From a virus, in the IMG/VR virus record IMGVR_UViG_3300002132_000066, positions 1 to 48,647 of that record: a stretch of 48,647 nt of DNA. One strand, given 5' to 3'. This document shows positions 9,135 through 16,699 of this stretch, in pieces (within the stretch, counting starts at the first letter, position 1; every line of letters starts with the position of its first letter). A program made the translations under genes and the position numbers. The notes under the pieces are model-generated. The model was not told where the DNA came from, did no database searches, and saw only the letters and a list, made by a program, of their open reading frames with translations.

Positions 9135-9497
9135 ATGCCTACAATAATGATCAGCATTATGCCAGATGGCGGGATTCCAGTCGATAAGATGGAAGAAGAC
9201 GATGAAGGCAACAACTGCCCCCTGCCAACTCAGGATGAAGAGTTAAATGACAAGAACCGCCAAGTCTGCATCGACGACGCTAACTACGGAGAAGGTGACC
9301 CCAAAACCAACTGTGGGAATTGTGGTGCTTATAATCAAACGGACGAAATGATGGACTGCATGGACGATGATTCCGGTGATATTGGGTATTGTCAGAAGTG
9401 GAAATTCATGTGCCAATCAGACAACGTTTGCGATTCATGGGTCAAAGGTGGTCCAATTACATCTGAAAAGCAATCAAACTACAAAGAATACCTGTAA
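9135..9497 (+). CDS. Acidic cysteine-rich protein (possible metal or Fe-S site)
   Basis: 120 residues with nine or so Asp/Glu-rich stretches and eight cysteines. The core is C60xxC63, C75, C86, C93, C99, including CGNCGAY, GYCQKW and VCDSW. Regular CxxC spacing plus aromatic residues next to later cysteines recalls high-potential iron-sulfur proteins or a zinc knuckle. The family is not one I can name, although similar small proteins occur in marine phages. It lies between the endolysin and GroES-like genes; the preceding gap is 5 bp and its stop overlaps the next ATG. Confidence 0.7.
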   Translation: MPTIMISIMPDGGIPVDKMEEDDEGNNCPLPTQDEELNDKNRQVCIDDANYGEGDPKTNCGNCGAYNQTDEMMDCMDDDSGDIGYCQKWKFMCQSDNVCDSWVKGGPITSEKQSNYKEYL

Positions 9498-9709
9498 TGG
9501 ATGTTGTCGACTTTGCAAAACACATGTATAAGTTGTTGCGTGAGCGGGAGAACGATATTGCTTTCGCTCTAGCCAACGATGCTGCCAAAGACTGGGAGCA
9601 TTACAAAATGATGGTGGGTGAGATACGGGGCCTCTCATACGCTAAAGAAGAAATGAAGGCCCTGCTGGAGAACAACGCAGACGATGTCGAAGACCTTATT
9701 TCTTCCTGA
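9497..9709 (+). CDS. Small helical protein of unknown function
   Basis: 70 residues, starting within the preceding TAA (TAATG). The sequence is predicted by eye to be all-helical, charged, with no cysteine and no membrane segment. Its 3' end overlaps the GroES-like gene by 26 bp in another frame. No motif was recognised. The pattern HYKMMVGEIRGLSYAKE near residues 35-51 looks like a conserved core seen in small phage proteins next to head genes, but I cannot attach a function. Confidence 0.68.
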   Translation: MDVVDFAKHMYKLLRERENDIAFALANDAAKDWEHYKMMVGEIRGLSYAKEEMKALLENNADDVEDLISS

Positions 9710-10172
9710 TCATGTCGCGCAAAAAGTAAATAAGCAACGAGCCGCCGCAAAGGGCGAATCGTCTCCTATTGAAAGCGCCTATATTGACGCAACGCAAAGG
9801 GTATTAGACCCTTCCCTTCTAGAAAAAACATTGCTTGAGCGTCTTCCGCAGCCTACGGGCTGGCGGATTTTGGTCATGCCATATCAAGGAAAAGCCCAAA
9901 CCCAAGGTGGCTTGTATATCCCAGACGAGATTCGTGACCGTGAAAAGGTGGCGACGACTGTCTGTTATGTTATGAAACTTGGACCACTAGCTTATGCGGA
10001 TGCGGACAAGTTTGGTCCAAATGCAGAACCGTGGTGCAAGGTAGGACAGTGGGTATGCATAGGCCGTTATTCCGGTTCTAGATTTAAAATTGAAGACGGT
10101 GAAGTTCGCATCATTAATGATGACGAAGTTATCGCAACGATTCTAGATCCAGATGATATCCACCAAGTTTAG
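9684..10172 (+). CDS. GroES-like co-chaperonin
   Basis: Expected to cap host GroEL and help fold the capsid protein, as gp31 does for T4. The cpn10 fold covers about residues 58-160: WRILVMPYQGKAQTQGG at the start, a mobile-loop-like GGLYIPDEIRDRE, then KVGQWVCIGRYSG and a C-terminal DDEVIATI, matching the GroES end ..DILAIV. Unlike bacterial GroES (about 97 residues), it has an N-terminal extension of about 55 residues and a longer loop around FGPNAEPW. It sits just before scaffold and capsid genes, which fits head assembly. The start (ATG at 9684) overlaps the previous gene by 26 bp. Confidence 0.88.
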   Translation: MSKTLFLPDHVAQKVNKQRAAAKGESSPIESAYIDATQRVLDPSLLEKTLLERLPQPTGWRILVMPYQGKAQTQGGLYIPDEIRDREKVATTVCYVMKLGPLAYADADKFGPNAEPWCKVGQWVCIGRYSGSRFKIEDGEVRIINDDEVIATILDPDDIHQV

Positions 10173-10181
10173 GAGATTCCA

Positions 10182-11039
10182 ATGCCAGAAGATATTGAAG
10201 ACGAATCCGTAGTAGTCGAAGTAGAAACTACGGGAGAAGAAGAACAGGATACTCGCGCACAGGTTTCATCAAACGATGATGGTGACGAGCTTGATTCTTA
10301 TAGTAAGAATGTCCAGACCCGCATTAAGAAGCTTACGGAGAAATACCGTAACGAAGAGCGTGTTCGCACAGAAGCCGAGCGCCTTTATCAACAGGTTTTG
10401 GCGGAGAACCAGCAACTAAAAGGCCGCGTTCAGAATTTGGATAAGGGCTACCTCAATGAATTTGGGGGTAGGCTGGAAGGACAGATTGAATCTGCAAAAC
10501 GTTTGTATCGTGAAGCCCACGATTCAGGTGATGTGGATGCAATGTTGGCTGCTCAAGATCAGCTTAACCGCATGGGTATTGAGCAAGAGCGCCTTCGCAT
10601 TGCAAAGCAGCGTGCGGAAGTCCAACAACCAGAGCGTCAACAATATGTGACGCAGCAGCAAACACAACAGGCTGCCCCTCAAGCTAAACCAGACCCGAAA
10701 GCCCAGTCATGGGCTGAAAAGAACGAATGGTTTGGCACTGATGAGGTCATGACCTATGCCGCATTTGGTATTCACCGCAAGTTGGTCGAGGAAGAAGGAT
10801 TTGACCCGCAGAGCGAAGAGTACTATAGTGAGGTTAATCGGCGTATGCGAACGGAGTTTCCGCATCGTTTCGCTGGTAAAAAATCGGGTGGAACGCAGGT
10901 CGCCTCTGCTGTTTCTTCAGCATCCCGCAGCACTGCAAAACAGGGGCGCAGGTCGGTCAAACTTTCGCCGTCTCAAATAGCGATAGCCAAAAGACTTGGT
11001 GTGCCGCTTGAAGAATACGCTAAGTATGTAAAGGATTGA
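10182..11039 (+). CDS. Head scaffolding protein
   Basis: Directs capsid assembly and leaves the prohead before packaging. 285 residues: a very acidic N-terminus (residues 1-40), a long charged coiled coil (about 45-150, rich in Glu/Arg/Gln), a Gln/Ala/Pro linker, and a basic Ser-rich C-terminus ending in a short helix. This acidic N-terminus, coiled-coil middle and basic C-terminus is the usual scaffold architecture, and the gene is two genes before the capsid protein. AGGAG lies 5 nt before the ATG. Confidence 0.85.
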   Translation: MPEDIEDESVVVEVETTGEEEQDTRAQVSSNDDGDELDSYSKNVQTRIKKLTEKYRNEERVRTEAERLYQQVLAENQQLKGRVQNLDKGYLNEFGGRLEGQIESAKRLYREAHDSGDVDAMLAAQDQLNRMGIEQERLRIAKQRAEVQQPERQQYVTQQQTQQAAPQAKPDPKAQSWAEKNEWFGTDEVMTYAAFGIHRKLVEEEGFDPQSEEYYSEVNRRMRTEFPHRFAGKKSGGTQVASAVSSASRSTAKQGRRSVKLSPSQIAIAKRLGVPLEEYAKYVKD

Positions 11040-11043
11040 AACG

Positions 11044-11502
11044 ATGACCGATAGAACAACTCGCGCAAGCGAAACACGCGAAACACAAACGCGCCGTAAA
11101 CCATGGGCACCGCCCAGCCGCCTTGAATCGCCAGAGCCTCCTGTAGGTTTTGTGCACCGTTGGATTCGAATCGCAATGCGTGGCGAGGAGGACAAGATGA
11201 ATGTCCACTCCAAACTTCGTGAAGGATGGGAACCTGTCCGCGCCGATGAATATCCAAAATTCCAAGCGCCAACTATCGACGAAGGTCGTTATGCTGGTAT
11301 TATTGGAAATGGTGGCTTGATGCTGTGTCGAATCCCTGTAGAGACCGCCCACGAAAGAGCCGAGTATTACGGGACCCGCACCCGCGAACAAATGGTTGCA
11401 GTCGATCAGGACTTAATGAAGGATCAACATCCTTCCATGCCGATCTCTAAAAGTCGGCAAAGTCGTGTAACCTTCGGAGGTCGCAGTGGCGGCTCCGAGT
11501 AA
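11044..11502 (+). CDS. Head-region protein of unknown function
   Basis: 152 residues between scaffold and capsid genes. The N-terminus (residues 1-35) is basic and disordered. The rest is mixed, including GFVHRWIRIAMRGEEDKMN, RYAGIIGNGGLMLCRIP and an Arg/Ser-rich C-terminus. No enzyme motif was seen. Proteins of this type appear in the same slot in related marine podoviruses. I infer a capsid-associated protein or head-completion factor. Confidence 0.7.
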   Translation: MTDRTTRASETRETQTRRKPWAPPSRLESPEPPVGFVHRWIRIAMRGEEDKMNVHSKLREGWEPVRADEYPKFQAPTIDEGRYAGIIGNGGLMLCRIPVETAHERAEYYGTRTREQMVAVDQDLMKDQHPSMPISKSRQSRVTFGGRSGGSE

Positions 11503-11518
11503 CCTTTGAGGTGCTATA

Positions 11519-12163
11519 ATGGCAAATACTAATGGTGCATTCGGTTTGCGCCCCATCGGAAAGATGGGCCAATCCGTAAACAGCACCGGTGTAAGCGAAT
11601 ATCGCATTGCTTCCGGTAACACCAACGTGATCTATCAGGGCACTCCTGTTATCCCTCTCGCAGCCGGTGTGGTTGACGTAGTGGGTGCAGCAGCGGGCGG
11701 CACTGTTGGTTTGCTTGGCGTTTTCTGGGGCTGCGAATATGTTTCGTCTGTCACCGGTAAAAAGTCATGGTCAAACTACTGGCCTGGTTCAGGTGCGAAC
11801 TCTAACTTCCCAGTTACAGCATTCGTATACGATGACCCAGCACAGTTGTTTATCATTGCTACGTCGAATCTAAATACTTCTTGGGACACTGAAGCAGAGC
11901 TTCGCGCTGGTACGTTTGCAAACGCAAACTTTGCCACTGCAGCTTCTGGTTCAACAATCTCAGGATTGTCTTCGGCAACGCTTGATGTGCAAACCATCGC
12001 AACTACCGCCGCTTTACAGTTACGCATTATGGGCATCCAAAATGATGTTGATAATTCGGACTTCTCAGTCGCTGGTATCCCTGTAATCGTTCGATTGAAT
12101 AACCACTACAATTCACCTAATGGTGCTATTGTTGCGGGTACTCCGTCGACCACTGGCGTTTAA
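11519..12163 (+). CDS. Head-associated structural protein
   Basis: 214 residues, preceded by GAGGTGC and an ATG. It starts MANTNGAFGLRPIG, a start I associate with structural proteins placed just before the capsid gene in marine phages. The sequence is rich in Ala, Gly, Thr, Asn and Val, with beta-strand-like alternation and no charged coiled coil, consistent with a beta-sandwich decoration or stabilisation protein. No cysteine pairs or catalytic motifs. Thirteen bp separate it from the capsid gene, so equal expression is likely. Confidence 0.72.
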   Translation: MANTNGAFGLRPIGKMGQSVNSTGVSEYRIASGNTNVIYQGTPVIPLAAGVVDVVGAAAGGTVGLLGVFWGCEYVSSVTGKKSWSNYWPGSGANSNFPVTAFVYDDPAQLFIIATSNLNTSWDTEAELRAGTFANANFATAASGSTISGLSSATLDVQTIATTAALQLRIMGIQNDVDNSDFSVAGIPVIVRLNNHYNSPNGAIVAGTPSTTGV

Positions 12164-12175
12164 GGAGGCTGAAAG

Positions 12176-13087
12176 ATGGCTATTTCTCGCGCACAACTAG
12201 CGAAAGAGCTGGAACCAGGCCTTAACGCCCTGTTCGGCATGGAGTACGGTCGCTACGAGAACCAACACTCCGAAATCTTTACTACCGAATCTTCGGATCG
12301 GGCATTTGAGGAGGAAGTTATGCTGTCCGGGTTTGGGGCAGCACCAACTAAATCTGAAGGTTCCGCCATCAATTTTGATGACGCGAACGAAGCCTACACC
12401 GCTCGGTACAACCACGAAACCATCGCGCTTGCTTTCTCGATCACAGAAGAAGCAATCGAGGACAACTTGTACGACCGCCTCGGCAGCCGTTACACACGCG
12501 CCCTTGCCCGCTCGATGGCTCACACCAAGCAGGTTAAAGCTGCTGCCGTTCTGAACAACGGTTTCACTGGCGGCGCTTATGCTGGTGGTGATGGTGTTGC
12601 TCTGCTGTCAGCTTCTCACCCGCTAACAAACGGTGGGACATTCGCCAACACCCCTGCGACTGCTGCTGATTTGAACGAAACTTCTTTGGAAGACGCTCTA
12701 ATCAACATCGCTGGTTTTGTTGACGAGCGTGGTTTGAAGATCGCTCTACGCGGCACGAAGCTAATCATCCCTCGCCAACTGCAATTCGTTGCAGAGCGTC
12801 TGATGGTGTCGAACCTTCGTGTAGGTACTGCTGACAACGACGTCAACGCAATGCGTTCGATGGGTATGTTGCCAGAAGGCTACGCCGTGAACGACTTCTT
12901 GACAGACCCCGATGCGTTCTTCGTATTGACCGATGCCCCTCGTGGTTTCGTTCACTTCGAGCGTTCGGCTCTGTCGACCAACATGGAAGCTGACTTTGAC
13001 ACTGGCAACATGCGCTTCAAAGCTCGTGAGCGCTATTCGTTCGGTTTCAGCGATCCACGCGCAGTATATGCTTCGGCAGGCGCATAA
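12176..13087 (+). CDS. Major capsid protein
   Basis: 303 residues with a strong AAGGAGG ribosome site. Conserved-looking features are the early helix LAKELEPGLNALFGMEYG, the N-arm ending near TTESSDRAFEEEVMLSG, then YNHETIALAFSITEEAIED, which resembles the spine-helix region of HK97-fold capsids, and a C-terminal domain with FVHFERSAL and RERYSFGFSDPRAVY. Length and position after scaffold, and an immediately following strong terminator, all fit the most abundant virion protein. HK97 fold is inferred. Confidence 0.9.
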   Translation: MAISRAQLAKELEPGLNALFGMEYGRYENQHSEIFTTESSDRAFEEEVMLSGFGAAPTKSEGSAINFDDANEAYTARYNHETIALAFSITEEAIEDNLYDRLGSRYTRALARSMAHTKQVKAAAVLNNGFTGGAYAGGDGVALLSASHPLTNGGTFANTPATAADLNETSLEDALINIAGFVDERGLKIALRGTKLIIPRQLQFVAERLMVSNLRVGTADNDVNAMRSMGMLPEGYAVNDFLTDPDAFFVLTDAPRGFVHFERSALSTNMEADFDTGNMRFKARERYSFGFSDPRAVYASAGA

Positions 13088-13111
13088 TTTAGCTGGTTCA
13101 GCTAACTCGGG

Positions 13112-13146
13112 AGGGGCGGGGAAACTCGCCCCTTTCTTTTTATTTA
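13112..13146 (+). terminator. Rho-independent terminator after the capsid gene
   Basis: AGGGGCGGG (13112-13120) pairs with CTCGCCCCT (13125-13133), with one G-T pair, around a GAAA tetraloop. It is followed by TTCTTTTTATTTA. GC-rich stem, stable GNRA loop and T-tract make this the clearest terminator in the window. It lies 24 bp after the capsid stop. Confidence 0.88.
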
Positions 13147-13149
13147 TAG

Positions 13150-13166
13150 GTCGTGTATTGTAAACG
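13150..13166 (+). promoter_or_regulatory. Candidate promoter element after capsid terminator
   Basis: In the 132-bp gap after the capsid gene the sequence GTCGTGTATTGTAAACG follows the terminator and lies about 55 bp before the next gene. TCGTGTAT recurs exactly at 22145, also after a hairpin and before a gene. TATTGT could serve as a -10 box. No good -35 is visible, so a phage-specific or activator-dependent promoter is possible. Weak evidence from two copies. Confidence 0.35.
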
Positions 13167-13219
13167 CATCCCTGACAGCCGCATGGTGTGGCTGACACTT
13201 ACCCCGACAGGAGTCTCTC

Positions 13220-13675
13220 ATGGGTACTACAACTTTTTCTGGTCCATTGAAGGCCGGTACTATTAAAGATACAACAGGCACAACGGTAGGCACTAACGTT
13301 GCAAACGTTGGATACGGTGTTATGGCACAATCCGCAGTTATTGATATTGCAGGTGCATCAGGAACCCCAACAATTGGCTACGTTCCTGCCAATTCTCAAG
13401 TAATATCTGTTGTTTTGTCCGTTACAACTGCAAATGACGATGGCACTGCCTCGACTGTTGCTATTGGTACAGCCGCAGATGTCGATGCTTTCTTAGCTGC
13501 GACCAGCGTTCAATCTACTGGCACAACTTTTAGCGGTGTTATGACTTCCGCATCTGCTGACGTTGGAACTTCAGATGTAGCCATTATTGCTACATTTACA
13601 GCAACTGATGGGGACGGTACGGCGGGTGTTGCTCATGCTACAGTGATGTATGTCCAAAACAACAATCTGTTGTAA
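13220..13675 (+). CDS. Head decoration or minor structural protein
   Basis: 151 residues, GACAGGAG upstream. Composition is dominated by Thr, Ala, Gly, Val, Ser with few charged residues and no Cys or Lys beyond the N-terminus, typical of all-beta phage structural proteins. It includes GYVPANSQVISVVLSVTTAN and a C-terminal ATVMYVQNNN. It is the first gene after the capsid terminator, with a likely own promoter. I infer a decoration protein; no family named. Confidence 0.7.
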   Translation: MGTTTFSGPLKAGTIKDTTGTTVGTNVANVGYGVMAQSAVIDIAGASGTPTIGYVPANSQVISVVLSVTTANDDGTASTVAIGTAADVDAFLAATSVQSTGTTFSGVMTSASADVGTSDVAIIATFTATDGDGTAGVAHATVMYVQNNNLL

Positions 13676-13686
13676 GGAGATAAATC

Positions 13687-13965
13687 ATGGCAGGCCCGAT
13701 AACCGCATATACACTTGCTGTAGCCACTGGCGCATCTGCCATTGGCCCATCACGGGCACGGCTCCGTAGTCTTGGCCTTTATGCAACCACAGCATCTACC
13801 TTTACGATCACAAACGGTAATGGTGGCGCAACCCTTTTAACTGGCGCATTCCCCGCTGGCTACAATGAAGTATATATCCCAGATGACGGCATCATTGCTG
13901 AAAACGGGGTGTATGTTTCTGCCTTTACGGGCACTGGCGGTATCCTTACCATTATGCTCGCATAG
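13687..13965 (+). CDS. Small beta-rich structural protein
   Basis: 92 residues with an AAGGAG site. Gly/Thr/Ala-rich with strands such as RLRSLGLYATTASTFTITNG and NGVYVSAFTGTGGILTIML. Only three or so basic residues. It is 11 bp after the previous decoration-type gene and probably co-expressed; both may decorate the head. No motif allows a finer call. Confidence 0.68.
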   Translation: MAGPITAYTLAVATGASAIGPSRARLRSLGLYATTASTFTITNGNGGATLLTGAFPAGYNEVYIPDDGIIAENGVYVSAFTGTGGILTIMLA

Positions 13966-13973
13966 GGGAAACA

Positions 13974-14219
13974 ATGGCAAAGTCCCCTGCTTGGACGCGG
14001 AAAGAAGGTAAGAACCCTAAAGGCGGATTAAACGCCAAGGGCCGAGCTTCCGCAAAAAAGCAGGGGATGAACTTAAAACCACCACAACCAGAGGGTGGGC
14101 CGCGTAGGGATTCTTTTTGTGCCAGAATGAAGGGCATGAAGAAGAAACTTACAGGGAAGAAAACCGCTAACGATCCGAACAGCCGGATTAATAAAAGCCT
14201 CAAAGCATGGAATTGCTGA
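13974..14219 (+). CDS. Small basic protein, DUF6321-like
   Basis: 81 residues, strongly basic. The sequence has WTRKEGKNPKGGLNAKGR near the N-terminus, LKPPQPEGGPRRDSFCARM in the middle, and NDPNSRINKSLKAWNC at the end. From memory this matches a small domain of unknown function (DUF6321) common in marine phages and cyanophages. Conserved Cys and Trp near the C-terminus are visible. The role is unknown; location among head genes suggests a virion or DNA-binding protein. AGGGG precedes the ATG. Confidence 0.78.
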   Translation: MAKSPAWTRKEGKNPKGGLNAKGRASAKKQGMNLKPPQPEGGPRRDSFCARMKGMKKKLTGKKTANDPNSRINKSLKAWNC

Positions 14220-14220
14220 C

Positions 14221-14475
14221 ATGACAGACAACATGAGAGTTCTTTTGGTTGGAACTGCCCTTACGGTTACTATTGCAGTGTTGGGGTCGTGGGGTGGATG
14301 GGTGACCTCGACTCTTATGGTTGTAGACAAACGGACCGAGGTTATGTCTGGAAAGCTTGACGATACGCACACCATGCTGGCCCTTATTATAGAAAAAATG
14401 ACACCGCAGAAAGCATCCGCGCCATATGTGCAGGAACCTAGGATTCCAGAGATAAGGGCTTCCTTAAATGAATAG
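14221..14475 (+). CDS. Small single-pass membrane protein
   Basis: 84 residues. Residues 7-32 (VLLVGTALTVTIAVLGSWGG and onward) make one N-terminal membrane helix; the rest is polar, with a helix VDKRTEVMSGKLDDTHTMLA. It starts one base after the previous stop. A membrane protein within the head-tail operon is unusual; a holin-like, superinfection or virion membrane-contact role is possible. Its last 8 bp overlap the next small gene. Confidence 0.68.
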   Translation: MTDNMRVLLVGTALTVTIAVLGSWGGWVTSTLMVVDKRTEVMSGKLDDTHTMLALIIEKMTPQKASAPYVQEPRIPEIRASLNE

Positions 14476-14644
14476 ATCGTCTATGTCCAAACAGATCAGC
14501 AATCCTGGCTTGTATGCTAATATCCACGCTAAGAAAAAACGAATTGCCGCAGGGTCTAAAGAGAAGATGCGTAAGCCAGGCACTAAAGGTGCGCCGACAG
14601 CGGCTGCTTTTAGGAAGTCTGCTAAAACAGCAAAGAAGAAATAG
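14468..14644 (+). CDS. Very basic small protein, 58 residues
   Basis: ATG at 14468 overlaps the previous gene by 8 bp (ATGAATAG), with AAGGG about 8 nt upstream. A second in-frame ATG at 14483 lacks a ribosome site. The protein has MSKQISNPGLYANIHAKKKR and ends in repeated Ala/Lys. This type (NPGLYANIHAKRKRI) is familiar from marine and cyanobacterial phages next to connector genes, with unknown function; charge suggests DNA or virion contact. The stop abuts the ATG of the next gene (TAGATG). Confidence 0.78.
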   Translation: MNRSSMSKQISNPGLYANIHAKKKRIAAGSKEKMRKPGTKGAPTAAAFRKSAKTAKKK

Positions 14645-15301
14645 ATGACAACATCTGGAACCAGAGTTTTTAATCTCGACGTTGGCGAGATCATCGAGGA
14701 AGCATACGAGCGCTGTGGGCTAGAAGTCCGCACGGGCTATGATGCTAAGACTGCACGTCGTTCTCTTAACCTCATGTTTGCTGAATGGGCGAACAGGGGC
14801 GTTAACCTATGGACCGTGACGCAAGCAACGCAGACCTTGACCCAAGGCACAGCGCAGTACACTCTGGGCACAGATGTGGTTGACGTGCTTGAAATGGTTC
14901 TACGACGCAGCAATACAGACTACGAGATGGACCGCATTAGTCGCGGCGAGTACGTCACACTTCCAAATAAAACAACGCAGGGCCGCCCAAGCCAGTTTTA
15001 TTTCGACCGTAGCATTGCGCCCGTGATAAACTTGTGGGCTACTCCTGATTCGTCGTCTGATTCCATCATCTATTACTACGTTCGTCGTATTGAGGATGCG
15101 GGTACATTGGTCAATACAACGGATATGCCCTTCCGGTTTTACCCTTGCATGGTTTCGGGCCTAGCGTACTATATGGCCATGAAGCGGGCTCCCGAGAGAT
15201 TGCAGCTTCTAAAGGCTGTTTACGACGAAGAGTTTCAACGTGCGGCGGACGAAGACATCGAACGGGTATCTTTAAAACTGCAACCAGCGCGTAGGTTCTA
15301 G
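14645..15301 (+). CDS. Head-tail connector, P22 gp4-type
   Basis: 218 residues. It has an N-terminal helical bundle (IIEEAYERCGLEV, then TARRSLNLMFAEWANRGVNL), a beta region (TLTQGTAQYTLGTDVVDVLE), the strand INLWATPDSSS and a C-terminal helix ending in Arg. This is the architecture of tail accessory factor gp4/head-completion adaptors, which bind below the portal and close the packaged head. No other proteins in the window fit this slot as well, except the related adaptor at 15605. ATG directly follows the previous TAG. Confidence 0.75.
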   Translation: MTTSGTRVFNLDVGEIIEEAYERCGLEVRTGYDAKTARRSLNLMFAEWANRGVNLWTVTQATQTLTQGTAQYTLGTDVVDVLEMVLRRSNTDYEMDRISRGEYVTLPNKTTQGRPSQFYFDRSIAPVINLWATPDSSSDSIIYYYVRRIEDAGTLVNTTDMPFRFYPCMVSGLAYYMAMKRAPERLQLLKAVYDEEFQRAADEDIERVSLKLQPARRF

Positions 15302-15302
15302 A

Positions 15303-15608
15303 ATGTCACAATATGCTGCGGGAAAAAAGGCTTGGGGTATATCGGACCGCTCTGGGTTCCGATACCGCCTGCAAGACATGCGCAAGGAATGGACGGGGGC
15401 GCTGGTAGGGCCTGACGAATACGAGCCAAAGCACCCGCAACTATACCCTCCGAAAGCTTCTCCTGACCCACAGGCTTTACGCAATCCTCGTCCCGATGAG
15501 GGTGAAGCATTGCAGGTCTATGTTGGAGGACCGACTATCGAGGACTCTAGTCTAATTAACGTGCGTATGATAGGGTACGCGGGACAAGTTACAGTGGTGA
15601 TCACATGA
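15303..15608 (+). CDS. Small tail/connector-region protein
   Basis: 101 residues between two adaptor-type genes. N-terminus MSQYAAGKKAWGISDRSGFR, then YRLQDMRKEWTGALVGPDEY and a Pro-rich centre (KHPQLYPPKASPDP). Similar small proteins with the GISDRSGFRY start occur in marine podoviruses, always with connector genes; function unknown. ATGA overlap with the next gene shows coupling. Confidence 0.72.
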   Translation: MSQYAAGKKAWGISDRSGFRYRLQDMRKEWTGALVGPDEYEPKHPQLYPPKASPDPQALRNPRPDEGEALQVYVGGPTIEDSSLINVRMIGYAGQVTVVIT

Positions 15609-16252
15609 GTTTTACATATGCAGAATTGAAGCAGGCGCTTCAAGACTACACCGAGAACACGGAATCATCTTTCGTGAGCAACCTTCCTTTGTTCATTCGC
15701 CTGTCGGAAGAACGGATCCTGAAGAGTGTTCAGTTGAATCTGTTCCAAAAGAACCAATACGGCACGATGACTAGCGGCAATCAGTATCTGGCTTGCCCTT
15801 CGGACTTCTTGGCCCCGATGTCATTGAGCTATGATGTTGCTGGAGATGCTAACTTCTTACTGTTTAAGGATTTAGACTTTGTTCAAACATACACGCCGGA
15901 CCCCACAACAACAGGGGAGCCTAAGTATTATGCGCAATTCGATGTTGACAACTTTATCTTGGGTCCTACCCCTGATTCGGGCTATACTGTAGACATCCAC
16001 TATTTCTACCGCCCAGCTAGTTTAACTGCAGGCGCTGAAGGTGGGACAACTTGGCTGAGTGAGAATGCTGAGATTGCCCTGCTATACTGCGCACTTGTGG
16101 AATGCTATACTTACATGAAGGGTGATCCGCAACTCATGCAGATGTATATGCAGCGAGCAGGGGAAGCTTTGTCTCGCATGAAGAATTTGGGCGAGGCTCA
16201 AGAGATTAACGACGAATACCGCACAGGCAAGATCCTGCGGCAAAAGACATAA
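15605..16252 (+). CDS. Portal-tail adaptor, SU10-type
   Basis: 215 residues. Starts with a helix carrying YAELKQALQDYTENTE, then LPLFIRLSEERILKSV, a strand block with YLACPSDFLAPMSL, LGPTPDSGYTVDIHYFYRP and a long C-terminal helix with repeated MQ/MY. This is the adaptor family typified by phage SU10, where a ring of adaptors links the portal to the nozzle. With the gp4-type protein two genes earlier there are two adaptor-like proteins in this tail. Confidence 0.8.
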   Translation: MSFTYAELKQALQDYTENTESSFVSNLPLFIRLSEERILKSVQLNLFQKNQYGTMTSGNQYLACPSDFLAPMSLSYDVAGDANFLLFKDLDFVQTYTPDPTTTGEPKYYAQFDVDNFILGPTPDSGYTVDIHYFYRPASLTAGAEGGTTWLSENAEIALLYCALVECYTYMKGDPQLMQMYMQRAGEALSRMKNLGEAQEINDEYRTGKILRQKT

Positions 16253-16264
16253 GGAGACTTTGAT

Positions 16265-16699
16265 ATGGCCTTTACAGGTAACTTCCTCTGCACGTCCTTC
16301 AAGGTGGAACTCCTTGAAAGCGTTCATAACTTCACAACCGGCACTGGCGATACATACAAACTAGCGCTATACGATAACAGCGCTGCGTTTACTGCGGCGA
16401 CTACTGCCTATACCGCGACAAACGAAGTGTCTGGTACGGGCTACAGTGCTGGTGGCGGTACGCTAACGAACGTGACTCCAACATCGAGCGGCACAACTGC
16501 CTTTATTGATTTTGCTGATCTTACGTTTTCAACAGCTACCATTACAGCTTACGGAGCCTTGATTTATAACTCAAGCGCAGCGGGCAACCCTGCCGTTTGT
16601 ATTTTAGACTTTGGCGGCGCTAAGACTTCGACGGCTGGTGACTTTACTATCGTGTTCCCAACAGCGGATGCAAGTAACGCTATCGTCCGGATCGCCTAA
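16265..16699 (+). CDS. Beta-rich tail or head structural protein
   Basis: 144 residues with AAGGAG 8 nt before the ATG. Starts AFTGNFLCTSFKVELLE, then Thr/Ala/Gly/Ser-rich strands with a near-absence of charge, ending in FTIVFPTADASNAIVRIA. This start and composition occur in phage structural proteins of unknown exact position, often next to fibre genes. The stop overlaps the next ATG by one base. Confidence 0.7.
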   Translation: MAFTGNFLCTSFKVELLESVHNFTTGTGDTYKLALYDNSAAFTAATTAYTATNEVSGTGYSAGGGTLTNVTPTSSGTTAFIDFADLTFSTATITAYGALIYNSSAAGNPAVCILDFGGAKTSTAGDFTIVFPTADASNAIVRIA

